From positions 434,001-498,000 of the forward strand of contig NC_015723.1 in assembly GCF_000219215.1 (NCBI RefSeq): DNA of 64,000 nt, written 5' to 3'. How positions within the stretch are numbered: position 1 is the first letter of the stretch; every line of letters begins with the position of its first letter. Shown here one piece after another: positions 46,101 through 54,926 of the stretch. This DNA comes from Cupriavidus necator N-1. GTDB taxonomy: Bacteria > Pseudomonadota > Gammaproteobacteria > Burkholderiales > Burkholderiaceae. The notes beneath the pieces are model-generated. The model worked only from the letters and a program-made list of their open reading frames with translations, searched no databases and was not told the DNA's origin. Position numbers and translations under genes: made by a program.

Positions 46101-46985
46101 ATGAATCTGTTTGAAATCCCGCTCCCGGCGCTGCTGTCGCAGCTGTTGCTCGGGCTCGTCAACGGCGCCTTCTACGCCATGCTGAGCCTGGGCCTGGCCG
46201 TGATCTTCGGGCTGCTGAGCGTCATCAACTTCGCGCACGGTGCGCTCTTCATGCTGGGCGCGGTGCTGGCGTGGGCCGGCATGACCTATGCGGGGCTCAG
46301 CTACTGGGCGATGCTGCTGCTGTCGCCGCTGGTGGTGGCCGCGCTGGGCGTGGTGATCGAGAAGACCATGCTGCGCTGGATCTACAAGCTCGACCATATC
46401 TACGGCCTGCTGCTGACGCTGGGCATTACGCTGGTGGTCGAAGGCATCTTCCGCTCGGTTTATGGCGTGTCCGGGCTGCCCTATGGACCGCCCGAGGCGC
46501 TGCAGGGCGCCTCCGACCTCGGCTTCATGCGCTTGCCTAATTACCGCGTGTGGGTGGTTGGGGCATCGCTGGCGGTCTGCCTGTCGACGTGGTACGTGAT
46601 CGAGAAGACCAGGCTGGGCGCCTACCTGCGCGCTGGCACCGAGAACGCCAAGGTGGTCGAGGCGTTCGGCGTCAACGTGCCGCGGATGGTGACGCTGACC
46701 TATGGCTTCGGCGTGGCGCTGGCCGCGTTTGCCGGGGTGCTGGCCGCGCCGGTCATGCAGGTATCGCCGCTGATGGGCCAGAACCTGATCATCGTCGTGT
46801 TCGCGGTGGTGGTGATCGGCGGCATGGGCTCGATCATGGGTGCGATCCTGACCGGCTTGGGGCTGGGCGTGATCGAAGGGCTGGCCAAGGTGTTGTACCC
46901 GGAAGCATCTTCCACCGTTGTCTTCGTCATCATGGTGGTGGTGCTGTTGTTGCGCCCGGCAGGGCTGTTCGGAAAGGAGAAGTGA
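46101..46985 (+). CDS. livH: ABC permease LivH
   Basis: 294 residues; AAGGAG precedes the ATG at 46101. Eight or so membrane helices, with the family's NGAFYAMLSLGLAVIFGLLS, VINFAHGALFMLGA and NAKVVEAFGVNVPRMVTLTY (the coupling-helix region) and MGSIMGAILTGLGLGVIEGL. Its stop overlaps the livM start (TGATG). Forms the inner-membrane channel with LivM. Confidence 0.94.
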   Translation: MNLFEIPLPALLSQLLLGLVNGAFYAMLSLGLAVIFGLLSVINFAHGALFMLGAVLAWAGMTYAGLSYWAMLLLSPLVVAALGVVIEKTMLRWIYKLDHIYGLLLTLGITLVVEGIFRSVYGVSGLPYGPPEALQGASDLGFMRLPNYRVWVVGASLAVCLSTWYVIEKTRLGAYLRAGTENAKVVEAFGVNVPRMVTLTYGFGVALAAFAGVLAAPVMQVSPLMGQNLIIVVFAVVVIGGMGSIMGAILTGLGLGVIEGLAKVLYPEASSTVVFVIMVVVLLLRPAGLFGKEK

Positions 46986-48001
46986 TGAGCGGACAATCTA
47001 TCGCCGCAATCGGCGTACGGCAGCAGCAGGTGGCGGGGCGCCTGCCAAAGCAGGTGATATACGGCGTGGTGCTGGCGTGCCTGCTGGCCGCGCCACTGGC
47101 CGGTGCGTATCCGGTGTTCGTGCTCAAGGTGCTGTGCTTCGCGCTGTTTGCGTGCGCCTTCAACCTGCTGATCGGCTATACCGGGCTGCTGTCGTTCGGC
47201 CATGCGGCCTTCTTCGGCGGCGCTGGCTATGCCGCCGGCCATGCCTTGAAGGTCTGGGGCGTGACCCCGGAAATCGGCCTGATCCTGGGCACCGCTGCGG
47301 GCGCGCTGATCGGCTACGTGGTGGGCTCGCTGGCCATCCGCCGGCAGGGCATCTACTTCTCGATGATCACGCTGGCGCTGGCGCAGATGCTGTTCTTTAT
47401 CTGCCTGCAAGCGCCGTTCACCGGCGGCGAGGACGGCCTGCAGGGCATCCCGCGCGGCAAGCTGTTCGGGGTGCTGCCGCTGTCGGACGACCTGACGCTG
47501 TACTACGTGGCGCTGGCGATCATCGTGGCCGCCTTTGCGCTGATCGTGCGCACGGTGCATTCGCCGTTCGGGCAGATCCTGAAGGCGATCAAGGAGAACG
47601 AGCCGCGCGCGGTGTCGCTTGGCTATGACGTCGACCACTTCAAGCTGACCGCCTTCGTGCTGTCGGCGGCGCTGTCGGGGCTGGCCGGCTCGGTCAAGGC
47701 ACTGGTGCTGGGCTTCGAGACGCTCAGCGACGTGCACTGGTCGATGTCCGGCATGGTGATCTTGATGACGCTGCTGGGGGGCCTCGGCACGCTCACCGGG
47801 CCGATTATCGGCGCGTTTGTTGTGATCGCGCTGGAGAACAAGCTTGGCGAACTGGGCGGCTACCTTGCGGCGGTGACGGGCATCGACTGGTTCAACGGGC
47901 TCGGTGAATCGGTGTCGATGGTGACGGGCATCATCTTCATCGTGTGCGTGCTGACCTTCCGCAAGGGGATTGTGGGGAGTTTGGGGCGCGGACCCGAATG
48001 A
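46985..48001 (+). CDS. livM: ABC permease LivM
   Basis: 338 residues; ATG 46985 shares a base with the livH stop, indicating translational coupling. LivM features: NLLIGYTGLLSFGHAAFFGG, RRQGIYFSMITLALAQML, GQILKAIKENEPRAVSLGYD (coupling helix) and GLGTLTGPIIGAFVVIALEN. Nine or so membrane helices. Last gene of the operon; C-rich repeat-like DNA follows at 48020-48065. Confidence 0.94.
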   Translation: MSGQSIAAIGVRQQQVAGRLPKQVIYGVVLACLLAAPLAGAYPVFVLKVLCFALFACAFNLLIGYTGLLSFGHAAFFGGAGYAAGHALKVWGVTPEIGLILGTAAGALIGYVVGSLAIRRQGIYFSMITLALAQMLFFICLQAPFTGGEDGLQGIPRGKLFGVLPLSDDLTLYYVALAIIVAAFALIVRTVHSPFGQILKAIKENEPRAVSLGYDVDHFKLTAFVLSAALSGLAGSVKALVLGFETLSDVHWSMSGMVILMTLLGGLGTLTGPIIGAFVVIALENKLGELGGYLAAVTGIDWFNGLGESVSMVTGIIFIVCVLTFRKGIVGSLGRGPE

Positions 48002-48080
48002 GGCGAAACCCGTCCATGCCCCTAGTTCTCTCCCCTCTCCCCTAAATGAGAGAGGGGGGAAAACATCTGCAAGTTCAGGC

Positions 48081-49349
48081 TCAGGCCTTGGCCAATGCCA
48101 GCGACGCACCCGGCGCGACTGCCAGCTTCGCGCCGAGATGCTGGTAGACAATCCCCGCCACCATATCCGCAGTCACCGCCGACAAGGTCCACCCCAGGTG
48201 CCCGTGCCCGGTGTTGTAGAAGATGCATGCCGTCCGCCCGCGCCCCACACGCGGCAGCATATCCGGCATCATCGGCCGCAGCCCGGCCCAAGGCACCACG
48301 CTGCGCGTGCTGACGCCGGGGAAGCACTGCTGCACCCATTCCACCAGCGGGCGGATGCGGTCGGCGCGGATATCGCGGTTGTAGCCATTGAACTCGGCAG
48401 TGCCGGCCACGCGGAAGCGGTCGTCGCCCAGGCGGCTGGTGACCAGCTTGGTTTCGTCGTCGAGCAGGCTCACCACCGGTGCCGCGGCGCGGCTGGCTTC
48501 GTCGGTCAGGTTGACCGTGATCGAATAGCCCTTGACCGGATAGATGTTGACGCGGTCGCCCAGCCCCGCGGCCAGTGCGCGGCTGGCGGTGCCGGCGCAG
48601 ATCACGGCGCCGTCGAAGGTGGAGCTGGCCGTGTCGGCGCCGTCCTGAACGGTCACGGTGGCGCGCCTGCCGTCGGTCTTCACCGCCCGCACGTCCTGGC
48701 CGTACAGGCAGCGCACGCCTAGCCGATCGATGGCCGCGGCCAGGCCGCTGGTGAACTTGTGGATGTCGCCGGTGGAATCGCTCTCGGTGAAATAGCCGCC
48801 ATAGTAGGACCCGGCCAGCGTCGGCTCGATCGCGCGCATCTCCTCGGGCGTCACGGCGCGGCGCTCCAGCCCGCCCTGCGCCAGCAGCGCTGAGACCCGG
48901 CCGGCATGGTCGAAGCCGGCCTTGTCGCGGTAGATATGGAGGATGCCTTCCTTCTTCAGGTCGAAATCGATGCCTTCCTGCGCCGCCCAGTCGAACAGGT
49001 GCTCACGCGCGGCGATGGCCAGGCGCGCGGTCTCGATGGTGTTACGGCGGTAGTGGGGGATCGCGGCGATGAACTCGGCGAACCAGGACAGCTTGTGCCA
49101 GCTGGGCCGGGGATTGAGTAGCAGCGGGGCGTCGTTGCGCAGCATCCATTTCATGCCCTTGACGATGGTCGACCAGTGGGTCCAGACCTCGGCGTTGGAG
49201 GCCGACAACTGGCCGCCGTTGGCGAACGAGGTCTCCATGGCGGCATAGCGGTGCCGCTCGAACAGCGTGACGGAGAATCCGCGCCGGGCCAGCGCGTAGG
49301 CCGTGGTGACACCCGTGATGCCACCGCCGATGACAGCGATTGATTTCAT
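48081..49349 (-). CDS. dadA: D-amino-acid dehydrogenase / glycine-oxidase-like FAD enzyme
   Basis: 422 residues from ATG 49349. FAD-binding Rossmann start IAVIGGGITGVTTAYALARR with the second-strand Glu in TLFERHRYAAMETSFANGGQ (DadA-like). C-terminal DAO signature: VVPWAGLRPMMPDMLPRVGR and NTGHGHLGWTLS, where the Arg of GLRP and the Gly/His loop bind the substrate carboxylate and flavin. It oxidises a D-amino acid or glycine to the oxo-acid and ammonia. A tandem glycine riboswitch directly upstream argues that glycine, or an amino acid derived from it, is the physiological substrate. Confidence 0.9.
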   Translation of the reverse strand: MKSIAVIGGGITGVTTAYALARRGFSVTLFERHRYAAMETSFANGGQLSASNAEVWTHWSTIVKGMKWMLRNDAPLLLNPRPSWHKLSWFAEFIAAIPHYRRNTIETARLAIAAREHLFDWAAQEGIDFDLKKEGILHIYRDKAGFDHAGRVSALLAQGGLERRAVTPEEMRAIEPTLAGSYYGGYFTESDSTGDIHKFTSGLAAAIDRLGVRCLYGQDVRAVKTDGRRATVTVQDGADTASSTFDGAVICAGTASRALAAGLGDRVNIYPVKGYSITVNLTDEASRAAAPVVSLLDDETKLVTSRLGDDRFRVAGTAEFNGYNRDIRADRIRPLVEWVQQCFPGVSTRSVVPWAGLRPMMPDMLPRVGRGRTACIFYNTGHGHLGWTLSAVTADMVAGIVYQHLGAKLAVAPGASLALAKA

Positions 49350-49404
49350 GATCTGCAGGTTCCAGGAACGTCGATGGTGGGAGCCCGGACGCAATATGCG
49401 TGGC

Positions 49405-49615
49405 GGACGCCCCCTCTGTTCTGGACCTGAGAGATTCACGACACCCGGCCGCCAGGGCGGGGTACGCTTGCTCCTTCGGTATGCCGGCGGACGATAGCGT
49501 CCGGCATTCTTCAGAGTGCACTGACTGGTGATGCCGGTCCTTTTGCCTGAGAGTTTCCGGGGCGGTTGCTCCTTCGGCGCTGTGCGCGGCGGGCGCCGCG
49601 ATAGTCTCTCCCTGC
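49405..49615 (-). promoter_or_regulatory. Tandem glycine riboswitch
   Basis: On the minus strand two aptamers follow one another. Aptamer 1 (about 49613-49531): GGAGAGACTAT, CGCCGAAGGAGCAACCGCCC, CTCTCAGGCAAAAGGACCG. Aptamer 2 (about 49512-49405): GGACGCTATCG, ACCGAAGGAGCAAGC, AATCTCTCAGGTCCAGAACA. CCGAAGGAGC and CTCTCAGG are the family's conserved cores in both copies. The element ends about 55 nt before the start of the FAD enzyme gene. Such switches usually turn genes on when glycine is plentiful. Confidence 0.93.
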
Positions 49616-49833
49616 ATCACATTGGCTTGACGCCAATCAGGGCAATGTAGTGACAAGGTCCGACGTTGGATATGCGGGTTAACACTTAGGCGGCCTGCCG
49701 CCCGCGTCGCTATGTCGCATCGGCCTGCGTCCCCATGCCCCATAAAATGTCAGCGCTCGCTCTCGGGGAGAAGCGCCGTATGCTGCGCTCAGGTGGAGTG
49801 AGCCAAAAAAAAAGACGACAACAAGGCTTTCCA

Positions 49834-52110
49834 GTGAAGAAAAATCGCATTGCACTGGCCGTTTCGGCGGTACTGATGGGCCCCGCCGTCGCCGCCGCCC
49901 AGGTGGTGGACGCGCTCGAGCCGCTGCAGGAGGTGGTGGTCTCGGCCAAGTCGGAGCGCGGCGAGACGCCGGCCATACCGCCCAACACGCCCTCGCCGGC
50001 CTACGGCATCAGCAGCCGCCGCATGGCCGACTTCAATGTGGTGAACACGGAAGACGCCCTCAAATACGCGCCCAACCTCGCCGTACGCAAGCGCTTCATC
50101 GGCGATATGAACTCGATCATCTCGGTGCGCAGCACCAGTTCGCGCCAGTCGGCGCGGGGGCTGGTCTATGCGGACGGCCTGCTGCTGTCCAACCTGCTGG
50201 GATCGGACTTCAGCTTCCCGCCGCGCTGGTCGCTGGTCAACAGCGCTGAGATCGAGCGCATGGATGTGCTGTACGGCCCGTATTCGGCGCTGTATCCCGG
50301 CAACTCGCTGGGTGCGACGGTGCTGATCACCACGCGCACGCCGGAGAAGTTCGAGGGCGATGCCAGCGTGCAGCTGTTCACGCAGCGCTTCAGCCTGTAC
50401 GGCACGCACGACAACTTCAACGGGGTCCACGCCAACGCCTATGTGGGCGACCGCGTCGGCCCGTTCTCGTGGCTGGTCAGCGTGGACCGGCAGGACAGCA
50501 AGAGCCAGCCGCTGAGCTTCTATACCGCGGCGCGCTCCACGGCCCGTGCCACTTCCGCCGACAAGCCGGTCACCGGCGCCCACTTCGACCAGGACCAGAC
50601 CGGCCGCGACCGCGTGGTGATGGGCGTGAACAGCGAGGGCGTCACGCATACCGTGCAGGACCAGCTCAAGCTCAAGCTTGGCTACGACATCACCAATACC
50701 CTGCAGGCGCAGTTCACTGCCGCCTACTGGCAACAGGACCGCTCCAGCGCCACGGGCAGCTACCTGCGCGATGCCAGTGGCAACGTGGTGTCGAACGGTC
50801 CAGTGAATATCGGCGGCTACGAGTATGTGATTCCCGCCAACGCCTTTGCCCCGAGCAATGGCGAGGACGCGCGCTGGCTCTATGGCCTGTCGCTGCGCAC
50901 GCGCAACGAGACCGGCTGGAATTTCTCGGGCGTGGCGTCGCTGTTCGACGTCAGCAAGGACATCAGCCGCAGCGCCAACACCGTTGGCAGCGGGCCGGGC
51001 ACGGTGACCTATGGCGACGGCACCGGCTGGCGCACGCTCGACCTGAAGGCCGACTACCGCCCGCAGCAGCTGCAGGGCGGGCACTGGGTCACGTTCGGCT
51101 ATCACTACGACAACTACCGGCTGAGCAACACCACCTACAACACCTCGGACTGGCAGGCGGCCACCATCACCGCCTTCAACAACGCCTTTGCCGGCAAGAC
51201 CGAGACCCAGGCGCTGTATGCGCAGGACGCCTGGTACTTTGCCGAGGACTGGAAGCTGATCCCCGGCGTGCGCTACGAACACTGGCGTGCCTATGACGGC
51301 AGCCGCAGCCAGCCCGGCGCGGATATCGGCTACCCGGTGCGCAGCGAATCCAACTGGTCGCCCAAGCTGGCGCTGGAGAAGGCCTTCGGGCAGGACTGGC
51401 TGGGCCGGTTGTCGCTGGGCCAGGCCTATCGCTACCCGACTGTCAGCGAGCTGTTCCAGGGCCGCATCACCGGGACCGCGCTGATCAACAACGATCCCAA
51501 CCTGCGGCCAGAGCGGTCGTTCTCGAAGGACTTGACCTTCGAGCGCACGTTGGATTCGTCGTACTTCCGGGTCTCGGTGTATGAGGACGATATCCGCGAT
51601 GCCCTGGTCAGCCAGACCAACACCACGGTATTCCCGACTGTCACCAGTTTCCAGAACGTCGACCGCGTGCGCACCCGCGGCATCGAGCTGGCCTATGACG
51701 CGCGCGATGTGTTCGTCAGCGGCTTTGACCTGTCGGCCAGCGGGGCCTACAACCATTCGAAGACGCTTGAGAACGCCAACAACCCGGCCTCGGTGGGCAA
51801 GTACTTCTACCGCATCCCCAAGTGGCGGGCCAACCTGATGGGAACCTATCGCATCACGCCGGCCTGGGCCGGCACGCTGGCCATGACCTATTCGGGGCGG
51901 CAGTACAATACGCTCGACAATTCCGACGTCAATCCCGACACCTTCGGCGGCACCAGCAGCTTCCTGACCTTTGACGTCAAGGTGACGTACAGGCCCGCGA
52001 AGAACGTGCGCCTCGGGCTTGGCATCGACAACCTCACCGACCAGCGCTACTACGTCTACCACCCGTATCCGGGCCGGACGTTCTACGCCGAGGCGAAACT
52101 TTCCTTCTGA
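49834..52110 (+). CDS. TonB-dependent outer-membrane receptor
   Basis: 758 residues from GTG 49834 (AAGG upstream), which gives the signal MKKNRIALAVSAVLMGPAVAAA; an ATG at 49780 is possible. TonB-box-like EVVVSAK follows. Plug domain: VNTEDALKYAPNLAVRKRFI, SRQSARGLVYADGLLLSNLL, AEIERMDVLYGPYSALYPGN and GATVLITTR. The 22-strand barrel ends in the receptor signature GIDNLTDQRYYVYHPYPGRT and the terminal AKLSF. Imports a metal chelate, siderophore or other nutrient. The two downstream genes follow closely and one is Cys/His-rich, favouring a metal ligand (inference). Confidence 0.94.
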   Translation: MKKNRIALAVSAVLMGPAVAAAQVVDALEPLQEVVVSAKSERGETPAIPPNTPSPAYGISSRRMADFNVVNTEDALKYAPNLAVRKRFIGDMNSIISVRSTSSRQSARGLVYADGLLLSNLLGSDFSFPPRWSLVNSAEIERMDVLYGPYSALYPGNSLGATVLITTRTPEKFEGDASVQLFTQRFSLYGTHDNFNGVHANAYVGDRVGPFSWLVSVDRQDSKSQPLSFYTAARSTARATSADKPVTGAHFDQDQTGRDRVVMGVNSEGVTHTVQDQLKLKLGYDITNTLQAQFTAAYWQQDRSSATGSYLRDASGNVVSNGPVNIGGYEYVIPANAFAPSNGEDARWLYGLSLRTRNETGWNFSGVASLFDVSKDISRSANTVGSGPGTVTYGDGTGWRTLDLKADYRPQQLQGGHWVTFGYHYDNYRLSNTTYNTSDWQAATITAFNNAFAGKTETQALYAQDAWYFAEDWKLIPGVRYEHWRAYDGSRSQPGADIGYPVRSESNWSPKLALEKAFGQDWLGRLSLGQAYRYPTVSELFQGRITGTALINNDPNLRPERSFSKDLTFERTLDSSYFRVSVYEDDIRDALVSQTNTTVFPTVTSFQNVDRVRTRGIELAYDARDVFVSGFDLSASGAYNHSKTLENANNPASVGKYFYRIPKWRANLMGTYRITPAWAGTLAMTYSGRQYNTLDNSDVNPDTFGGTSSFLTFDVKVTYRPAKNVRLGLGIDNLTDQRYYVYHPYPGRTFYAEAKLSF

Positions 52111-52135
52111 GCACGTGAACAGGCTGACCACACCC

Positions 52136-53356
52136 ATGCAAGGCGTTTGCCCCAGTTTCCGTCTGATCGTTGCCGGGCTGATGGCCTGCGCCGCGCTGGC
52201 CGCGACCGCGCAAACGCACGGCGATCACGCCGGCCACGGCAGCCAGGCCAAGACCGCGAAGATGAGCGAGCTGGGCACCGGCGCGGCCTTCGATCGCGAG
52301 GGCAAGCTGTGGGTCGCCTACAAGGACGGCCCTTACGTCGCGGTACGTGCATCGACCGACTACGGCCGCAGCTTCGGGCCGGCGCAGCATGTCAACAGCG
52401 TGCCGGAGCAGGTTGCCGCCGATCACGAAAGCCGGCCCAAGGTGGCCGCGGGGCGCGACGGCGAGATCTACGTCACCTGGACCCAGCCGCTGCCCAAGCC
52501 GTGGACCGGCTTTATCCGCTTTGCGCGCTCCACCGATGGCGGCAAGTCGTTTGCCGAACCGCTGACGGTGCATGCCAACCGCGACCAGATCGCACACCGC
52601 TTCGACGCCATCGCGGTGGACAACGCCGGGCGCGTCTTCGTCAGCTGGATCGACAAGCGCGACGTGGTTGCCTCCGAGGCGCGCAAGCAGCCGTACACCG
52701 GCGCCGCGGTCTACTACGCGGTCTCGGCCGACCAGGGCAAGACCTTCCAGGGCGACTACAAGATCGCCGACCAGTCGTGCGAATGCTGCCGCATCGCGCT
52801 GTCGCCCACGCCTGACGGCAAGATGCTGGCGCTGTGGCGCCATGTATTCCCGCCCAACGCGCGCGACCACGCGCTGGCGCTGCTGGGCACCGACGGCAGG
52901 GCCACGCCGATGCAGCGCGCCACCTTCGACGACTGGCGCATCGACGCCTGCCCGCACCACGGCCCCGGCGCTTCGGTGGCGCCCGATGGCACGGTGCATA
53001 TGGTCTGGTTCAACGTGCGCGAAGGCAAGCCCACGGTCTCGGTGGGGCGCTGGAAGGACGGCAAGCTGCTGGCACAGCGCCCGCTGGACGACCCGCGCGC
53101 GCAGCATGCCGATATCGTCGCGCTGAAGGACAACGAGATCGCGGTGACATGGAAATCGTTCGACGGCCAGCAGACACGCCTGTCGGCGATGTTGTCGCAA
53201 GACGGCGGCAAGACCTGGCAGACGCGCAAGCTTGCCGGCACGGAGCGCGACTCGGACCAGCCGCACTTGCTGCAGCATGCGGGCCGCGCCTACGTGCTGT
53301 GGCGTACCGAGGCCGAGGGCTTCCAGGTGTTCCCGCTGGGCAAGGAGGGCGCATGA
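52136..53356 (+). CDS. Secreted BNR-repeat (sialidase-fold) protein, Cys/His-rich
   Basis: 406 residues from ATG 52136; a GTG at 52115 is possible. Signal peptide FRLIVAGLMACAALAATAQ. The mature start THGDHAGHGSQAK is a His cluster. Several Asp-box-like repeats (STDYGRSFG, STDGGKSFAE, SADQGKTFQG, SQDGGKTWQT) indicate a beta-propeller of the exo-sialidase superfamily. A CECC motif (DQSCECCRIALSP) and CPHHGPG are unusual and could bind metal. No sialidase Arg triad or Glu-Tyr pair could be assigned, so sialidase activity is doubtful. It lies 26 bp after the receptor and overlaps the thioredoxin-fold gene. Confidence 0.82.
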   Translation: MQGVCPSFRLIVAGLMACAALAATAQTHGDHAGHGSQAKTAKMSELGTGAAFDREGKLWVAYKDGPYVAVRASTDYGRSFGPAQHVNSVPEQVAADHESRPKVAAGRDGEIYVTWTQPLPKPWTGFIRFARSTDGGKSFAEPLTVHANRDQIAHRFDAIAVDNAGRVFVSWIDKRDVVASEARKQPYTGAAVYYAVSADQGKTFQGDYKIADQSCECCRIALSPTPDGKMLALWRHVFPPNARDHALALLGTDGRATPMQRATFDDWRIDACPHHGPGASVAPDGTVHMVWFNVREGKPTVSVGRWKDGKLLAQRPLDDPRAQHADIVALKDNEIAVTWKSFDGQQTRLSAMLSQDGGKTWQTRKLAGTERDSDQPHLLQHAGRAYVLWRTEAEGFQVFPLGKEGA

Positions 53357-53850
53357 TGCCATCCCGCCGCAAGCTGCTCGCCGCTGCCGTCCTGACCCTG
53401 GCGATGACTGCCGCCAATGCCGGCAGTGCGCCGGCCGAGCGCGTCGCCGTGTTCGCATCGGCCACCCAGCTGGCAGCCAGCCAGCAGGGCAAGCCCTTTG
53501 TGCTGGTGGTGTGGTCGCTCGACTGCGTCTATTGCAAGCGCAACTTCGACGCCATCGGCAAGCTGCGCGCGCAGCACCGGGACCTGCGCGTCGTCACGCT
53601 GGCGACGGACAACCCCGACGCGCTGCCACAGGTGCAGCAACTGCTCCAGCGCGTCAGGCTGACGCGCAACGCGTGGGTGTTCGGGCACGAGCCGCAGGAG
53701 CGGTTGCGCTATGCGGTCGATCCGGACTGGATGGGCGAGATGCCGCGCACCTACTTCTATCGCGCCGATGGCCAGCGGCAGGGCGTGTCCGGCGTGATCA
53801 GCGACGCCGACTGGGGCAAGCACCTGCGCTGGGCCGGCATCGCCGGCTGA
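53353..53850 (+). CDS. Periplasmic thioredoxin-fold protein
   Basis: 165 residues; ATG 53353 overlaps the upstream stop (ATGA), with GGAGGG before it. Signal MMPSRRKLLAAAVLTLAMTA then ANAG. Thioredoxin/TlpA-like domain with CVYC active site in VVWSLDCVYCKRNFD and the cis-Pro region EMPRTYFYRADG. It would keep thiols reduced or pass electrons in the periplasm, a natural partner for the Cys-rich BNR protein encoded just before it (inference). Confidence 0.88.
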   Translation: MMPSRRKLLAAAVLTLAMTAANAGSAPAERVAVFASATQLAASQQGKPFVLVVWSLDCVYCKRNFDAIGKLRAQHRDLRVVTLATDNPDALPQVQQLLQRVRLTRNAWVFGHEPQERLRYAVDPDWMGEMPRTYFYRADGQRQGVSGVISDADWGKHLRWAGIAG

Positions 53851-53875
53851 GGCTGCGCCGGGAGCGGCTGCCCGT

Positions 53876-54865
53876 TCAATCCGGCTTGATCCCCGCGCGC
53901 GCAATGATCGGCTTCCAACGCTGCTGTTCCTGCGCGATAAAGCGCGAGAACTCCGCCGGCGTGTCGCCCACCACAATCGCCGCATCCGCGCTCAGGCGCT
54001 CGACCGACGACTTGCTCTTCACAGCTTTCGCGGTGGCGTCCGCCAGCTTGTCGGCGGCCGCCTGGGGCAGAGACGCCGGTGCCAGCAGGCCATACCATTG
54101 CGTCATTTCGAAGCCGGGATAGCCTTGTTCGGCAACCGTCGGCACGTCAGGCAGCTGGGGAATGCGCTGGGTCGTGCCGGTGGCGATGCAGCGCAACTTG
54201 CCGGCCTTGATGAACTGGATGATCGCCGGTGCGCCGACGGCGGCCGCGTCCAGCCGCCCCGACAGCAGGTCGGTGATCTGCGGGCCGCTGCCGCGATACG
54301 GCACATGGGTGATGAAGGTGCCGGTCGCGGCCTTCAGGTATTCAAAGGCCAGGTGGCCGGCGCTGCCGTTGCCGGCCGAACCGTAGTTCAGCTTGCCGGG
54401 TTTGCTCTTGGCCAGCGCCACGAACTCCTTCAGGTTCTTCGCGGGCACGTCGGGGTGGACCACATACAGGCTCGGCACCTTCGACAGCAGCGAGATCGCG
54501 CGGAAATCCTTGATGGGGTCGTAGGGCAGCTTCGGGAAGATAAACGGATTGACCGCCAGCGTGCCGATATGGCCGAGGATCAGCGTGTGGTTGTCATCGG
54601 CGCGCGCGACTTCGCCCATCGCGATATTGCCGGCCGCGCCGGGCTTGTTCTCGACGAAGACTGACACGCCAAGCAGCTTGGTCAGCTCCGCCGCGGTGGA
54701 GCGCGCCACGATCTCCGAGCTGCCGCCCGGCGCGAACGGCACCACCAGCCGGATCGGCTTGGCCGGCCAGGCCTGGGCACGCGCCAGCGTTGGCGCCAGC
54801 GCGCACGCGCCCAACGCGGCGGTGGTCTTGAGCAGATGGCGGCGAAGGGGATTGATCGAGGTCAT
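53876..54865 (-). CDS. Bug/TctC-family solute-binding protein
   Basis: 329 residues; CAGGAGAAAAAC precedes the ATG. N-terminus INPLRRHLLKTTAALGACAL resembles a Tat signal (RRHLLK), ending TLARAQ. Family segments: RLVVPFAPGGSSEIVAR, VFVENKPGAAGNIAMGEVA, ITHVPYRGSGPQITDLLSG, LPDVPTVAEQGYPGFEM. It lies 61 bp downstream of another Bug gene and is the third gene of the GntR-led unit. Two binding proteins in one operon suggest two related ligands. Confidence 0.94.
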   Translation of the reverse strand: MTSINPLRRHLLKTTAALGACALAPTLARAQAWPAKPIRLVVPFAPGGSSEIVARSTAAELTKLLGVSVFVENKPGAAGNIAMGEVARADDNHTLILGHIGTLAVNPFIFPKLPYDPIKDFRAISLLSKVPSLYVVHPDVPAKNLKEFVALAKSKPGKLNYGSAGNGSAGHLAFEYLKAATGTFITHVPYRGSGPQITDLLSGRLDAAAVGAPAIIQFIKAGKLRCIATGTTQRIPQLPDVPTVAEQGYPGFEMTQWYGLLAPASLPQAAADKLADATAKAVKSKSSVERLSADAAIVVGDTPAEFSRFIAQEQQRWKPIIARAGIKPD

Positions 54866-54926
54866 GTTTTTCTCCTGAAGGTTCTGTAGCTGGGCCGTGG
54901 TGGGGCAGGGGCGGTGCTGGCGGGTG

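Noticed and set aside
49789..52137. 782-codon minus-strand frame opposite the TonB receptor
   Set aside because: Composition is that of an antisense frame; the receptor motifs are on the plus strand.
52136..53356. True sialidase
   Set aside because: Only Asp-box-like repeats are seen; the catalytic Arg triad and Tyr/Glu pair could not be assigned, and no sialic acid genes are near.
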